From contig NC_079884.1 of NCBI RefSeq assembly GCF_029227915.1, positions 23,932,001-23,996,000 of the forward strand: a stretch of 64,000 bases of DNA. Direction: 5' to 3'. Within the stretch, counting starts at the first letter, position 1. Every line of letters begins with the position of its first letter. Below, piece after piece: positions 12,801-24,225 of this stretch. The notes below the pieces were generated by a model. That model was not told the DNA's origin, did no database searches, and saw nothing but the letters and a program-made list of their open reading frames with translations. This DNA is from Hydractinia symbiolongicarpus. Lineage: Eukaryota > Cnidaria > Hydrozoa > Anthoathecata > Hydractiniidae. The position numbers and the translations under genes were made by a program.

Positions 12801-15800
12801 TCCACGGATTTCGGGGCCTTTATGACGTGGATTATTTCGGTGTGCGGACGTGCTAGAGAATGCGAGTAGCAAATTTTAAACGCTTTTTGCCTGGCCTTAA
12901 TGTATTTAAAAGTAGTGACTTCGAAGCCTGCCTGCTGCAAAGCATTTGGACAAACCTGCCTTTGTCTTAATACTTTTGTCCAAGATTGTAGATTGCTTTA
13001 AGTGTTTTCATAAACTTCTCTTTATGTTATAGTACAAGACCTCGTCGTTTAAAAGCTGAGCAGTTTTCCGTCACAAATCAAGAACACTTAAAAATTTTGA
13101 AGGAGCTTGGTATAAGTATGGTTAACGAACCAAATGGAAAAGTTCAATTAGTTCACCAAGCAGCGATGGTATAAAGTATTTTTTTACTTTTTTTCGGGCG
13201 AGATAACCCTATCAGGAAATGCCTACATACTTCAAGTATCTACTGTATTAATACTTTTTATGTTACACCTGCTTTGAATTTACTCGAGAGAAAGTAGTGA
13301 AGCGTCAATCGATAGTACTTCAGTTAGAATTATTCAAAAAGATGATTTTTGATTTTCCAGTAGCTGCTATATCAGCTAGTTTTGTGACATGTAACGTAAG
13401 TCATGGAATGTTTCCCCAACCCCTTCACACTCTTGTATGGAACAAAATTGTATGTAGGATTTGTCATAAAAAAGTTGGTGCACGATTATCTTTTATTAAT
13501 GCAGGCTGCTACACAACAAGATGCTGAGGAGGGAATCCTCTTCATGCAAGAAATGATCCAACTGGCAAAACTAAGAGGTGATAACCCAGGTTAGCTGTTT
13601 AGTTGTTTAATGTATTTATAATTAGTTTTTAACCTTCTTCCTACACCATTTAACCGGAAAATATCTCGAAAACTTTATTAAAATCTGCGACAATATACTT
13701 TCTAAAAAGCTCTTTTGAGTTATTCTTTCTCTTTTTTTTTTTTTTTTTTCAGTACTTTTTTGCATATTTAAAAAAAACTCCTTCATCAGCTAATTTTATA
13801 CGAATAAAGTCACCAGAATGTATATGTAGCTAAGTCATTTTTTTAATTCCCTATTTTTTTATTTCGAACAAAAATTTAATTGGTTGGAACTGATTTATAG
13901 TTTTTATTGCTTCGTTTTGACGTTTCGTTATCATTTCCTTCTCAGGTGATATTAAACCGCGTGTTGTACAAATCACTTCACCGCCTTTTAACGGAGAGAC
14001 TGTATTTAAAGCTGGATCAGCTCAATTTGGACCAGACATAGCTAAAAATAAATTAGGGGTATGTTTTTGATTTCTGTGCGTAAATAATCCGTAAATATAT
14101 CTTTTATATGTTTCAAATTCTCATGACATATGACATATGTGATACACATCCGCCAATTCGAACACAGAAAAATTCGAAAAAAATAATTTATTTGTTAAGC
14201 AGCAGGAAAAAAGGATATATCTTACACTCCATGTTTGGCGGATTTTTTAAATATGCGATACACATTCGCCAATTCGAACACGGGAAGATTCGAAAAAAAA
14301 AATTTTTTTTTGTTACGCAGCAGAAAAAAAGGATATATCTTACACTCCACGTTTGGAGGATTTTTTAATATGCGATACACATTCGCCAATTCGAACACGG
14401 GAAGATTCGAAAAAAAAAATTTTTTTGTTACGCAGCAGAAAAAAAGGATATATCTTACACTCCACGTTTGGAGGATTTTTTAATATGCGATACACATTCG
14501 CCAATTCGAACACGGGAAGATTCAAAAAAAATAATTTTTTTGTTACGCAGCAGAAAAAAAGGATATATCTTACACTCCACGTTTGGAGGATTTTTTAAAT
14601 ATGCGATACACATTCGCCAATTCGAACACGAGAAGATTCAAAAAAAATAATTTTTTTGTTACGCAGCAGAAAAAGAGGATATATCTTACACTCCACGTTT
14701 GGAGGATTTTTTAAATATGCGATACACATTCGCCAATTCGAACACGGGAAGATTCAAAAAAAAAAATTTTTTTGTTACGCAGCAGAAAAAAAAGATATAT
14801 CTTACACTCCACGTTTGGAGGATTTTTTAAATAGCGAACAGATTCTGCTTTAAAGTTTCAAAATATGTAATAACAGAGTTTAAAGGAGACATGACCGCAA
14901 ATGCTAACGGGCATATAATGTTTTGAGAATCGTCCAGTCTTGATTAAATGATAGAACTTCTCCCCACTTTCTTAGATTTCTGCTGAGTTAGTTGAAATGA
15001 TGCCATTTCGGGCATGTCAAATTGTGGAGAATGGTGACCAAATCCAAAATCGTATTGTGCTTATCGAAAGAGGAAATTGCATGTTTATTGACAAGGTAAG
15101 TTTTTAGTTGAACAAAAAATGACTTTACCGCTTCAAGTGTCCTGGCGTTTGTTAATGTGTGTTTACCTTTTTTTTTTACTCCAGGTACGGTTGGCTCAGC
15201 AATTAGGAGCATTGGGGGTGATCATCGTCGATCACATGGAGGGAACTTCATTTGAGGTTGCACAGTCGTTTGGAATGAGTGGTGACAGTCATTCTGACGA
15301 TGTCATTATACCTTCCGTGTTTTTGTTCAGAAAAGAAGGTGACGAGTTGAGAAAGCTTATGCAGGAAACAGAAGGAAAGTTGGAAGTGCGTTTGGCGGAA
15401 AAACCTGTCACAACTGGTAAGTGGTGTAGGTACAAAGCAGGATTTACTTTGTACTTTTACATACTTTTACTATTTTTTACTATTTTTTTCGTAAATTTCG
15501 CTATTCCTTCACAAAATAACTTTACAAAATACAAAATACCAGAATACAAACATGTTTATTCAGCTTTGTATTTTCCAAAAATGTTTTAGCTTTTAATTAA
15601 ACATTCTGGCGAAATGACACTTGCTATAAGGTTAAGTAGGTGTTCAAGGCACAAGCGTCAAAATTGCCAACATTGCGCAATTTTTAAAGCGCTCTTGGCC
15701 GCTCTGTTCGTTTCGGAAGTCAAAATCATTGAGCGCTAAGTGCTCCAGTTTATATTGCAGCGTAATTTCATAATTTTGGCCTATAAACCTGCTACATTCG

Positions 15801-17389
15801 CCTCACTTGCTTTACTCGCCGCATTTGATCCAGTCTGCCGCAATTTTTGTTTTACGTGCGCGTTTCTGTTTCCAGTGGATACTGGGCACACAATATGCAC
15901 GTCGAGCATGTCGTGCTATGCGATCGATTGTCTCAAATAACGCCTTTAAAAAGCGTGTAATTTTCATTTTAGAAGAACTAAAGAAGGAAACGGCATCTGA
16001 ATTTGTAACCGAACAACGCGAGGGTGAATCAAGAAAAGAGGTCCATATTGACAGTAAGGGAAGAAAAGTAAGTTGTTGTCACAGGGAGCGAAATGCTAAC
16101 TAAACTTTTTTGTTGTTGCTGTTGTCGTCGTCGTGGTCGTCGGTGAAGTTGTTGTTTTCGTTGCTGTTATCACCGTACTTGTTGTGTTGTCGCCGTAATT
16201 GTTGTTGTTGTTGTGGTCGTTGCTGTTATCGCCGTATTGTCACCATAGTTTTTGTTGTTGTTGTCGTCGTTGCTGTTGTTGTCGCCGTAGTTGTTGTTGT
16301 TGTTGTTGTTGTGGTCGTTGCTGTCATCACCGTACTTGTTGTGTTGTCGCCGCAGTTGTTGTTGTTGTTGTTGTCGACGTCGTCGTTGTCATTTTTACTT
16401 TAATAGTTGTTCTTTTATATTATTATACTGCTTATTTGTTTTCTGCTTCATCTTTTTAGATTATCACAACAACTACTGAATTTTTTGGGCCGAACAATAA
16501 CGGCGAATTAAAAAAACATATTCAAAAGACGATACAAACATGTGCAACTCCAGAGTGTGACAAAGATGTCAGTATTAACGTCGTGGTCAGACAAGAGGAT
16601 GTCACTCCAGAAAAAACAGAGAACGTTTTAAATGAGGAAGGCCAGCCAGCAAGCGCTGGGGAAGGCCAGCCATCAAGCGCTGCTGTCGATCCCATGAAGG
16701 GATTTATAACCAGTTTTGAAGGTGCAGATTTGAAAACTTCTGAAGGATTAAAAGAAAAAATTACTGAGAAAACACAGGAAGAAAGCAATACAAAAATATG
16801 TACGTCTGCCGGTTGTTTTGCCAGTTTAAAAGAGTTGCAGGATATGAATGATATAGCTGGAGGGCTTTTAAAACAAATCGAGAAACTTCAAAGTCAGTTG
16901 GAAATTACTAAAGTAAAAAATAAAGACCAGATGAACATATTGGTTGTTGAGGAAAGTAGTTTGCCTTCGGACGTTACGGAGGATGCTGGTAAAATACTAA
17001 GCAGTGAGGGTGAGCAACATTCAGTCATGAAGAACGAGGAAGATAGTATACCTTTAGACAGTACAGAGGCCGGTAAAATAAAAGACATTAAGGGAGAACA
17101 ACCTCCAGCCAAAGAAAACGAACAAACTGTAGGGGATACATCCACGTTGAGTGCCTTTGATCAGAAAATGATTGGCACCTTGCTGGATAAGGCTAAAGAG
17201 GAGGAATGTAGGCTTTACTTGAAAAATAGAAAGCCTTTTGTTTATGCAATGGGGGATGATTTTAATAACCGGTTGACCGAGGATTCTAGAAAGAAAGAAG
17301 AGGAATGCGCACATTACATTAAAGTAATAGCCGAGAAAAACAAAAGAACTACGAAGACAACCAGCAAGAGGACTAAGTCTGATTTATAG
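3824..17389 (+). CDS. EDEM3: EDEM3-like ER degradation-enhancing alpha-mannosidase
   Basis: Twenty-two exons close in one frame to 1142 residues: 3824-3924, 7135-7180, 7667-7767, 7982-8021, 8120-8232, 9227-9380, 9516-9650, 9739-9844, 10073-10170, 10562-10687, 10805-10888, 10969-11052, 11386-11510, 11600-11768, 12228-12463, 13033-13168, 13505-13589, 13946-14058, 14976-15095, 15185-15416, 15973-16067 and 16460-17389. Exon 1 encodes a hydrophobic signal peptide. An in-frame ATG at 3788 could add 12 residues. GH47 spans roughly residues 36-494, with the likely catalytic-region motifs Gly-Ala-Gly-Ile-Asp-Ser-Tyr-Tyr and Arg-Pro-Glu-Phe-Ile-Glu-Ser. A PA (protease-associated) domain covers about 685-801. 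In known EDEM3, mannose trimming of misfolded glycoproteins feeds ERAD. The last exon gives about 310 residues of acidic, Lys/Glu-rich sequence not shared with human EDEM3 (932 residues). The protein ends in KSDL, a plausible variant of the KDEL retrieval signal. Confidence 0.95.
4449..4668. repeat. 64-bp tandem repeat, about 3.4 degenerate copies
   Basis: Copies begin with ATAATCaGGrcAGGCCGGC at about 4450, 4514, 4580 and 4643, a spacing of 63-66 bases. Each then runs through a TATTATT-containing AT-rich half. Further degenerate ataatc-ggcc motifs lie at 5030-5130. Confidence 0.75.
6485..6560 (+). pseudogene. Relic duplicate of EDEM3 exon 3 inside intron 1
   Basis: The segment closely matches the start of true exon 3 (7667) and its upstream intron, which share a tttgtgaat-atattttt lead-in followed by CCAGCTGATGAAC and AAGTTrTAAAGGACG. 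The copy lacks the TGCAG acceptor and the first codons, and reading on in frame meets a TAA. It cannot be spliced in as a normal exon. Best read as a partial local duplication that has decayed. Confidence 0.8.
10200..10500. repeat. MITE-like TTCGCGAA/AAATTAATT repeat in EDEM3 intron 9
   Basis: The intron carries many short variants of gcgaaaattag, tTCTCGCtaaa and cgaattt in both orientations, starting with GAGGGAATAATTTTC and ending with AATTAATTTCTAGGGG. The ends are roughly inverted. Related composition recurs at 11880-12090 and 17630-18000. The family is not identified. Confidence 0.45.
14110..14835. repeat. 115-118 bp minisatellite, about six copies, in EDEM3 intron 18
   Basis: Near-identical units carry ATGCGATACACATTCGCC at about 14252, 14369, 14485, 14601 and 14717, with a divergent first unit at about 14135. 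Each unit contains an AAAAAATTTTTT palindrome, a GTTACGCAGCAG box and an inverted CTCCACGTTTGGAG. Open frames through the array come from the unit itself and are not genes. Confidence 0.92.
16105..16400. repeat. Imperfect GTT/GTC trinucleotide tract in the last EDEM3 intron
   Basis: Long runs of GTTGTTGTT are interrupted by GTCGTCG and by tgctgttatcaccgt motifs recurring about every 60-90 bases. It is simple-sequence DNA, and it generates spurious leucine- and cysteine-rich frames. Confidence 0.9.
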
Positions 17390-19950
17390 TACAGAAGTAA
17401 TGTTGTTCGAATTTTTCTACTTTACGAATTCTAATCAACGCTGGATGGCTTCACAATCAATATTGATGCCATTTCACGGTCTCGATTTAACAATGATACT
17501 TGATTATTTATTTCTCATAATTTTCATTTAATCTCAGTAAACAGGGAGATAATTTGGTTACGAAGGGTAAAGATTTTGCAAAATTGAGAGAAGGTCAAAA
17601 GAAATAGAAGGCATTTGATTACTATAATTGGAGAAACTTTCGCGAGAGAAACTTTGGCGAATTCGCGATTTTTCGCCATTTTCGCGAAAGTTTATATCGC
17701 CAAAATTTGCGGGTTTCTTAATTCGCGAAACTTTATCATGCGAAAGTTTCCGAACTTCTTCATTCGCGAAAGTTGATCCAGTAAGCTATTTTATCATTTT
17801 TCACCAAAAACGGACAAAATACTTAGAAATCTTTTTTCGAGAAAGAAAATTTATAACATTTCAATCGAATCCAGTATTCGATGCTAATATCTGTGTTGAT
17901 GCAAAGATACAAAAAAAATAATATATGCGGGTTTCTTCATTCGCGAAAGTTAATCTCGCGATATTTTCCGAATTTCTTCATTCGCGAAAGTTTCTTCAAT
18001 TAAAGTAGACAGGTAAACAAGCCATCCTCTATTATACTTGTTTGCCAGGAGCCTCGATCAAAGATTTGTACATGTTTACCATAGGCTTCACAATTTGTCA
18101 TGTCTAGAAAATGAACTGCAAATGTAAGGAAGATCATGAATTTTAGATGCTGTTTTTTATTGTTTAATGTTATCCACAGGCACGCCAAGTGTGGTAAAGT
18201 GTTTATACTTTAATTATATATCTTACACGATGCACCTAGGTGCGTCACGTTTATTTAAATTATAGCTTTCCAGGCGGAAACAGAAATGATTTTTTAAGTT
18301 CTGGAGGAGGTGCTACTAGCTACAATTTTTTGTCGGTCTTCGTAATTATGAAGAAAGACTATAAAGAATCTCTGGATTTACCATTCAGAGCTCTAAAAAT
18401 AAAACCTCCCAGTGCTCTCGGGACGAGAATGTGGATTAACGTTATATCGTATTATATCGTGTTATATCGTTATATAGTGTCGTTTAACTATAACCTCGTC
18501 TCCAACGTCTTTAACAGAAAAAGGCGCTGGAAACAAGGTTGACTAACGAACTATATTTTAGTAGAGTATTTATTTGTATTCAAACTATGCACTTTGTCGT
18601 ATTTAAATAAAAAAAGTGTGTAGGACTTGATTTCTGTTTTTGTATCAACCTCGTCCTCAGGTTTTTTTTGCGTTTTTGACATCGAGGTGGGCAACATGGT
18701 AAAGTATTTTATTTCCCTAATAATCTATGCTATCGAATAAGCGCCTCTTGCGTTTTAAACGGCCCAAACAGAACTTTTGTCTCTCCGCCGAAATTGCGCC
18801 CAATGATTTAATTTTAATTTGATTTTTCCTTTAAAATCATCGGACAACAGGATTAGTTTGTACAATAAAAAAACGTCAAAATCATACCCCATTCACACCT
18901 AACAAAACTAGTTTGAATTAAACTGGCTTTAAAACTCGATTTTTACAACATGTAGAATTCACACCTAAAGTTTAAACCACATTTGGCACATTAAAAAATT
19001 TAGTAAGCTTTAAAATTGAATCCTCTTTGAAAGGATCGACAAATATTCTCTGATCACAAACATAAGTAAAGTTCATAAAGAATCTATGATGGCTGGATTA
19101 GCTACACTATAATGATTTATTGAACTGAAAGTTTGCAAGCATATCACAACAACACCTTTAGAACGTCGCCTTCCGCTTAATAACAAAGTGTCTTATGTCA
19201 TGTCTTGGAATCGTTTTTAAATATGAATTGTAGCTAGCTACTGCTCTTGATGTGCATAAGCACTATAATAGTTCAAATACATTTAATTCTTTTTATTTTG
19301 CTTCATTTATCGTCTAGTGCTGTGATTGTGAACAACTTTCTTTCGATATTAAAAGGGGAATGGGGTCAAGTTTACCCGCCATAACATCTACGATGGAGTG
19401 ATTTTCTGTAGAAGTCTACCTCCTGTCTACGCGCCGCTCAGAGAAAGTCACATGACATCGAAAAAGAAAGTTAATCAAGTGGCCAGCCGATAACAAAAAT
19501 GTATAGCTACAATGACTCCCACTGGGATGTTTATGCAACAGAGTCAGTAATTTTTAAAGGTTTATGTATGTTATGCATGTAGCTAGCTATAATTGTGCAA
19601 AAATATGTTGGGTCTTTTACTTTTAAACCATAAACTTAGGTAGCCTACACTATCCATCACGGTCGTCATCACATGTGTAAACGACACAAGTTCAGTCCCA
19701 AATGCACTTTATAACATTGAACGACCTGGTGGGGGCATGGGACAAAACCTGTAATTTTTGTGGATGATTGTTACTGTTGTCATCCCCATTCCAGTTGTCT
19801 AGCTCTGGAATGGGAATCTTCCAGCTGCAGTAGCTGCTATATTTTTAGCTATTGAATCATTAAAAAACTTTAACCAACCCTTTAAATGAAGGCTAGTGAT
19901 TATAGGTTATGGTATGTTTATAAAAATAGCTCCTAGAAAAAAAAAGATAT
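17390..19950. other. Gene-free interval downstream of EDEM3
   Basis: No convincing exon. It contains the TTCGCGAA-rich repeat (17630-18000) and scraps of a dispersed family with CCTCGTCCccaGG and GGAAACAAGGTTG motifs near 18405-18540 and 18650-18690. TTCACACCTAA appears twice near 18890-18970. Otherwise it is unremarkable AT-rich sequence. Confidence 0.6.
17630..18000. repeat. TTCGCGAAAGTTT-rich repeat downstream of EDEM3
   Basis: At least six copies of the palindromic core TTCGCGAA followed by AGTTT occur in about 370 bp, often preceded by CTTCAT. The interior around 17790-17920 is not repetitive. Probably a palindromic-end MITE or a decayed tandem array. Confidence 0.6.
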
Positions 19951-20576
19951 TCTATAAAAGTAGAAAGTTTGGCATATGAAACCTTCATGATTTTATGCTT
20001 GGAAGAGTCATTTTCAGAAGTTGCTTATAACACTGAATTTTATTGGGATGAGGATAATTTATGTGATGATGATGATGTTGTAGAAGCACCAGCTATGTTA
20101 GATCAAGACAAAATGGGTAGAGGCAGCTGGGAAAATGAAGATTGGCAAGGCTGCAGGAGTATCAGGTTGTTTTAGAGATGTTAAAAGAACGTCTGAATAT
20201 ACTGGAGTGGAGCTTATTACAAGTCTTGTTATTAGTAGTAGTGAATTGTTTCAAGGACCAGGGTGATTCATGAGAAAGATGTCTCTATTTATAGGCTGAA
20301 GTTGTTTGTTCAAGTAATAAAAGTTATTGAAAGAGTGAATGATATGTTACTCAGAGAAAGAATTGTTATAGATAAGATGCAGTTAGGTTTGGTTCTAGGA
20401 CGTGGCACTACAGATGCAATATTTTTACTCAGACAGCTTGAGAAAAAGTGTTTAGGAAAGAAAAAGAATCTATATTTTGCCTTTGTAGATTTAGAAAAAG
20501 CTTTTGATAGAGTGCCACGTAAAGTTTTTGGTGGGCTATGAGAAAATTAGGTGTGGATGAGTGGCTAGTTAAGATC

Positions 20577-21601
20577 AGTCTTTTCAGGAATATTTGAGTA
20601 GGTGTGCGATGATTCGCATGTGTAAATCAAGTAACGTGTGCGATGTATAAAACGTACGTTCAAATAATGTTACGCATCTGTTACAGGCTCCAAGTTTATT
20701 TTTGTTGCGCATTCATTTTGCAGCAGAAAAGTGAGGGACGTTTGAAATCGTGAACCCTAAACACAATGATCGAGTAGACACTGGTATAGCGACTCTCTCA
20801 ATCTTAACCTCCTTTTCTACATGTCTGAAATAGTATGCATGACTATACTGTCATTTTTATAAATTTATTGTCTATTTTTCAGGTCATCACAAGCAAATAG
20901 GCAAAAATAAGCTTCAAATTACAAAAAATCTTTATCCATGCGGCTTTAATAAAATTCATTCGAAAAGTTCAGCTACATTTTAACAAAATTTATGCAAACA
21001 AATGTTTTTTACCGCATGTGGGTTTCGTATTTAAAATTGTTTGAATAACACTTGAGAAATTCCATTACATTCGGACCTGCTATGGTTTCCAATTGTTTTG
21101 TCAAATAAAGAAATTATCTACAATTAAATCCATGATAATATGTCTATTCTGCCTGTAAGTGCAGTTTTGCAGACTTGCTTCATCCGTGCTCTGTCGGCGT
21201 TCACCTCCGCATTAGTTAAGAACCGCATGGCTGGATTTCTTGGTAAGACCTGGTTACCAAGGACGAAGGGGCCAGGCAAAAGAGATTTATGTCTACATAG
21301 TTCTTTTAACTAAGTCAGGAGTCGGTGAATTAGCTAGGAAGGTCTGGTTGGCTATGAATAGGCTTGCTCATGGATTAAAAGGACCAGGACTATTCAATAA
21401 TTTGAGATCTATCGGACATTTTGTCTGACAAGTCTTCAAAAATTATTTTGCGGGCTGCCATTGCACGCTACAAAATGGATTTTATAGGTTGTTTTTGAAA
21501 ACTCAATATTTATTTTTCAGGCGTTTGATTTATCGTCTAAAATGATATAGGCATGTGCCAAGGAGTGCACATGCGATCAAACGCTTCTCCTGAAAAGGAC
21601 T
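20577..21601. mobile_element. Non-autonomous DNA transposon inserted in the LINE
   Basis: Terminal inverted repeats AGTC(C)TTTTCAGGA lie at both ends (20577-20589 and 21588-21601). A TAAGAT flanks both sides (20570-20575 and 21603-21608), consistent with a degraded 8-bp target duplication. Removing it rejoins the LINE RT frame between the Trp-Leu-Val block and the following block. There is no transposase. A hairpin with GCGTTTGAT/ATCAAACGC arms lies near the right end (21522-21583). Confidence 0.75.
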
Positions 21602-21871
21602 GTAAGATGGTAGTCTGTACAGCAATGCTAGGAGTTGTCAGGATTAACAATTTACTAAGTGATGAATTTAGTGTAAATGTTGGTGTATATCAGGGTTCTG
21701 TACTTAGTCCTTTGTTGCTTGTTTTAAAGTTCAGAACAGCTTGTCCATGAAAGCTATTGTATGTGGGTGATTTGGTTAGATTACAATTATTAGTTGGAAC
21801 GTTTGCAACGTGGAAAAAAGGACTAGAAGAGAAATAGTTTAGAGTAAATGTAGCAAAGTCTAAAAGTCAAG

Positions 21872-23627
21872 CAGGGTGGCCACAAGTCATGGAATTTCTG
21901 GAAATCATGGAAAAGTCATGGAATTTTATTTGGTCTGGAAAAAGTCATGGAAAACAGGATTTTCATGAAAAAGTCATGGAACTTTTTTTCCTTGACAACC
22001 TAAGTTTTTGACTGGCTAAATATTTTTGCAGTTTATATTTTGTAGCATAAATTTCAAGAAAACTTAATTTCAATTTTTTGAATAGTTTCATTGTCAAGCT
22101 TTGTTGCAATATAACATATTTGTGTTTGGTTTTTTTATACTATAAATTTGTTTTATTATACATTATGTCATGTGACTGCTTAGTTTACAAGCAATGATAA
22201 CATATTGATGTAATCTGTGTGGTAAAATCGTTTTCAATCAATGTTTCATCTAAGGAAGGGAGTCCTAGCATAGTTCTAGCTTGTAGCATGGGACAGGAAT
22301 ATATGTTAATATATTCCTGTCATTAACATTGTTATTAACATTGATGTTGAGGAGGTCCAGAATCAGTTGCCAGTTGACATGGTGAACACAGGCACAGCTG
22401 TAAAGGCTATCTTGCGGTCAAAAGAGATAACACATGGGGTAAAACATCAGTTCCGAAAAGATTGTGTGGCTTTTTTAACTAATCTGATATTGAAGCTTTA
22501 AGAGAAAAGTCCCTTGAAGTATCTTATCGTTCGATGCTCCTCCTCATTATCACCAGTCAATATGGTACAGAACCAACAGAAAGCTACAAGTCAGTTTATA
22601 TCTCTGGTTGAAAAGCTTCATCAGGTTGATCATGTGTTGCCTTCTGTGGCAGATTCGGCAAAAGAAGAGCTTGAGAAATTCTTGTCATCGCTCGATGCAC
22701 CTACTAAGGAAGAGTTTGTGCAATTTGATTTCAGCAAATCAAGAGTGGATGAATTCCTAAGGCCGTATTTCAAAGATCAAAAAGCGTTATAGGCCATCTG
22801 TAAAGTGATCTTCACATTATCACACAGTCAATCTGCTGTTGAACGGGGATTTAGTATCAATAAAGAACTGTTGATTGAGAATCTTCAAGAGAAATCTATT
22901 GTTAGCCAAAGAGTTGTATATGACCACCTACAATCATCCAATGTGGATTTGCATGAGTATCAATTGAGTAATGGTCTGTTGAAAAGTTGTAAAGCTGCCA
23001 GACAAAGATACGGAACACATCTGGAAGACCAAAAAAGAAGAGTCAACGAAGACAAGAAATCAAACAAACGAAAATCAATAACAGACGAATCAACAATGTT
23101 AAAAACTATAAGAAAAGATTATTCTCATCCATCAATGCACTGAACACGGATATTGAAAAACTCTGCTACAAAGCTGAGGACTTTTTAGTTAAAGCAAATG
23201 CTTTTAGAAGCAAGGTCACCGAAAAGAAAGCTAACATAGCCAAACTATAGATAAAGCTGTGGAGAAGCTAAGGATCTTCAGAAAGAAAAGTAACGTCAAT
23301 GCTCACAGACTCTATATAGGATATTAGTTGATATTTGTTGTTTTTCTAGTCAATTTTTTTTTAAAGTTCTGATTTTATATGAATATTCTGTATGAATATA
23401 GATTTTCTTTATATTTTGACACGATTTTGTTGTTTTTCATCATGTAGAAAAAAGTACTTGTACTTTTTTCAGCAAAGTTGTTCTCTAAATAATGAAATTT
23501 ATGGTTTGTTTGATAATTGATTAATTTAGGGGTTTAATTTTTCTTAACAGTTTTGGTCATGGAAAAGTCAGGGAAAAGTCATGGAAAAGTCATGGAATTT
23601 CTTTTGCCAAATTCTGTGGCCACCCTG
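21872..23627 (+). mobile_element. hAT-like DNA transposon with decayed ORF, inserted in the LINE
   Basis: Exact 12-bp inverted ends CAGGGTGGCCAC (21872-21883 and 23616-23627). Inside each end are direct copies of AAGTCATGGAATTT. Interior frames at 22514-22792 and 22805-23143 encode a protein with a Ser-x-Ser-Ala-Val-Glu-Arg-Gly-Phe-Ser motif, which resembles the C-terminal dimerisation motif of hAT transposases. The two frames join across one stop at 22790-22792. No matching 8-bp target duplication was found. The autonomous N-terminal part is missing. Confidence 0.7.
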
Positions 23628-24225
23628 CCATGATTAGTAGCACTGAAGCCAAGTATGACCTTTTGGAAAAGTAGCCTTGTGGAGTTTGCAGGAAAAGGGT
23701 TGGTAGTAACTCAATTGTGGGTTGCTAGAGATAATTGAGAACTTCTGTTACTTAGGTGATATGTTGGGTAGTGAAGGGTGTGTTGAAAGAAATGGTTGCA
23801 GAATAGGTTCTGCTTGGAAAAGGTTCAGAGAATTACTTCCTTTGTTCCCATGTATGAATTGTTATGTTGTACGGCTGTGAGACATGGGCAGTGAAGAATG
23901 AAGATCTTCTTTAGAAAGGAATGATATGAAAATGTTGAGGTGGATGTGTTAACACCAGTCCGAGAGATATAGTGGCCCCCAGTGCACATACGTACAGTGG
24001 AAACAATCCACTAACTATAGGTTTTTGTAATTTTCTGGGCTAGACATTTTAAATATTTATTATTATTACTTAAGAGTTCAGATGAGCTAAGAAACAGGGC
24101 TAGGTATCTGTAGCATTAAAGATGTTGTCCAGATAAGAAGATTGAGTTAATTGGGACACTTGGGAAGAATGGAGAAGGATAATTGGGTAAAAAAGTGTAG
24201 AGGTAGACTGGTAGACTTGAATAGG

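Larger units (their letters stand above)
19955..24225 (+). mobile_element. Decayed LINE (endonuclease/RT type non-LTR retrotransposon) with two nested insertions
   Basis: Translated pieces appear in LINE order. They are a pre-RT linker (19955-20260), an RT core with Phe-Val-Asp-Leu-Glu-Lys-Ala-Phe-Asp-Arg-Val-Pro (about 20480-20520), and the Gln-Gly-Ser-Val-Leu-Ser-Pro-Leu block (about 21690). A Trp-Lys-Lys-Gly-Leu-Glu-Glu stretch follows near 21815, and the C-terminal Leu-Gly-His-Leu-Gly-Arg-Met and Trp-Val-Lys-Lys-Cys blocks lie near 24150-24200. Stops and frameshifts break the frame throughout. It is interrupted by DNA elements at 20577-21601 and 21872-23627, so it is old. The 5' endonuclease part is not seen. 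Confidence 0.85.

Noticed and set aside
14110-14835. CRISPR-like direct repeat array
   Set aside because: The units are contiguous 115-bp repeats without unique spacers, in an intron of a eukaryotic gene.
14108-14853. Several overlapping 60-90 codon open frames
   Set aside because: They are the same minisatellite unit read in different frames. The true EDEM3 exons on either side splice over it.
16110-16479. Leucine-, valine- and cysteine-rich open frames
   Set aside because: They are products of the GTT/GTC simple repeat in an intron.
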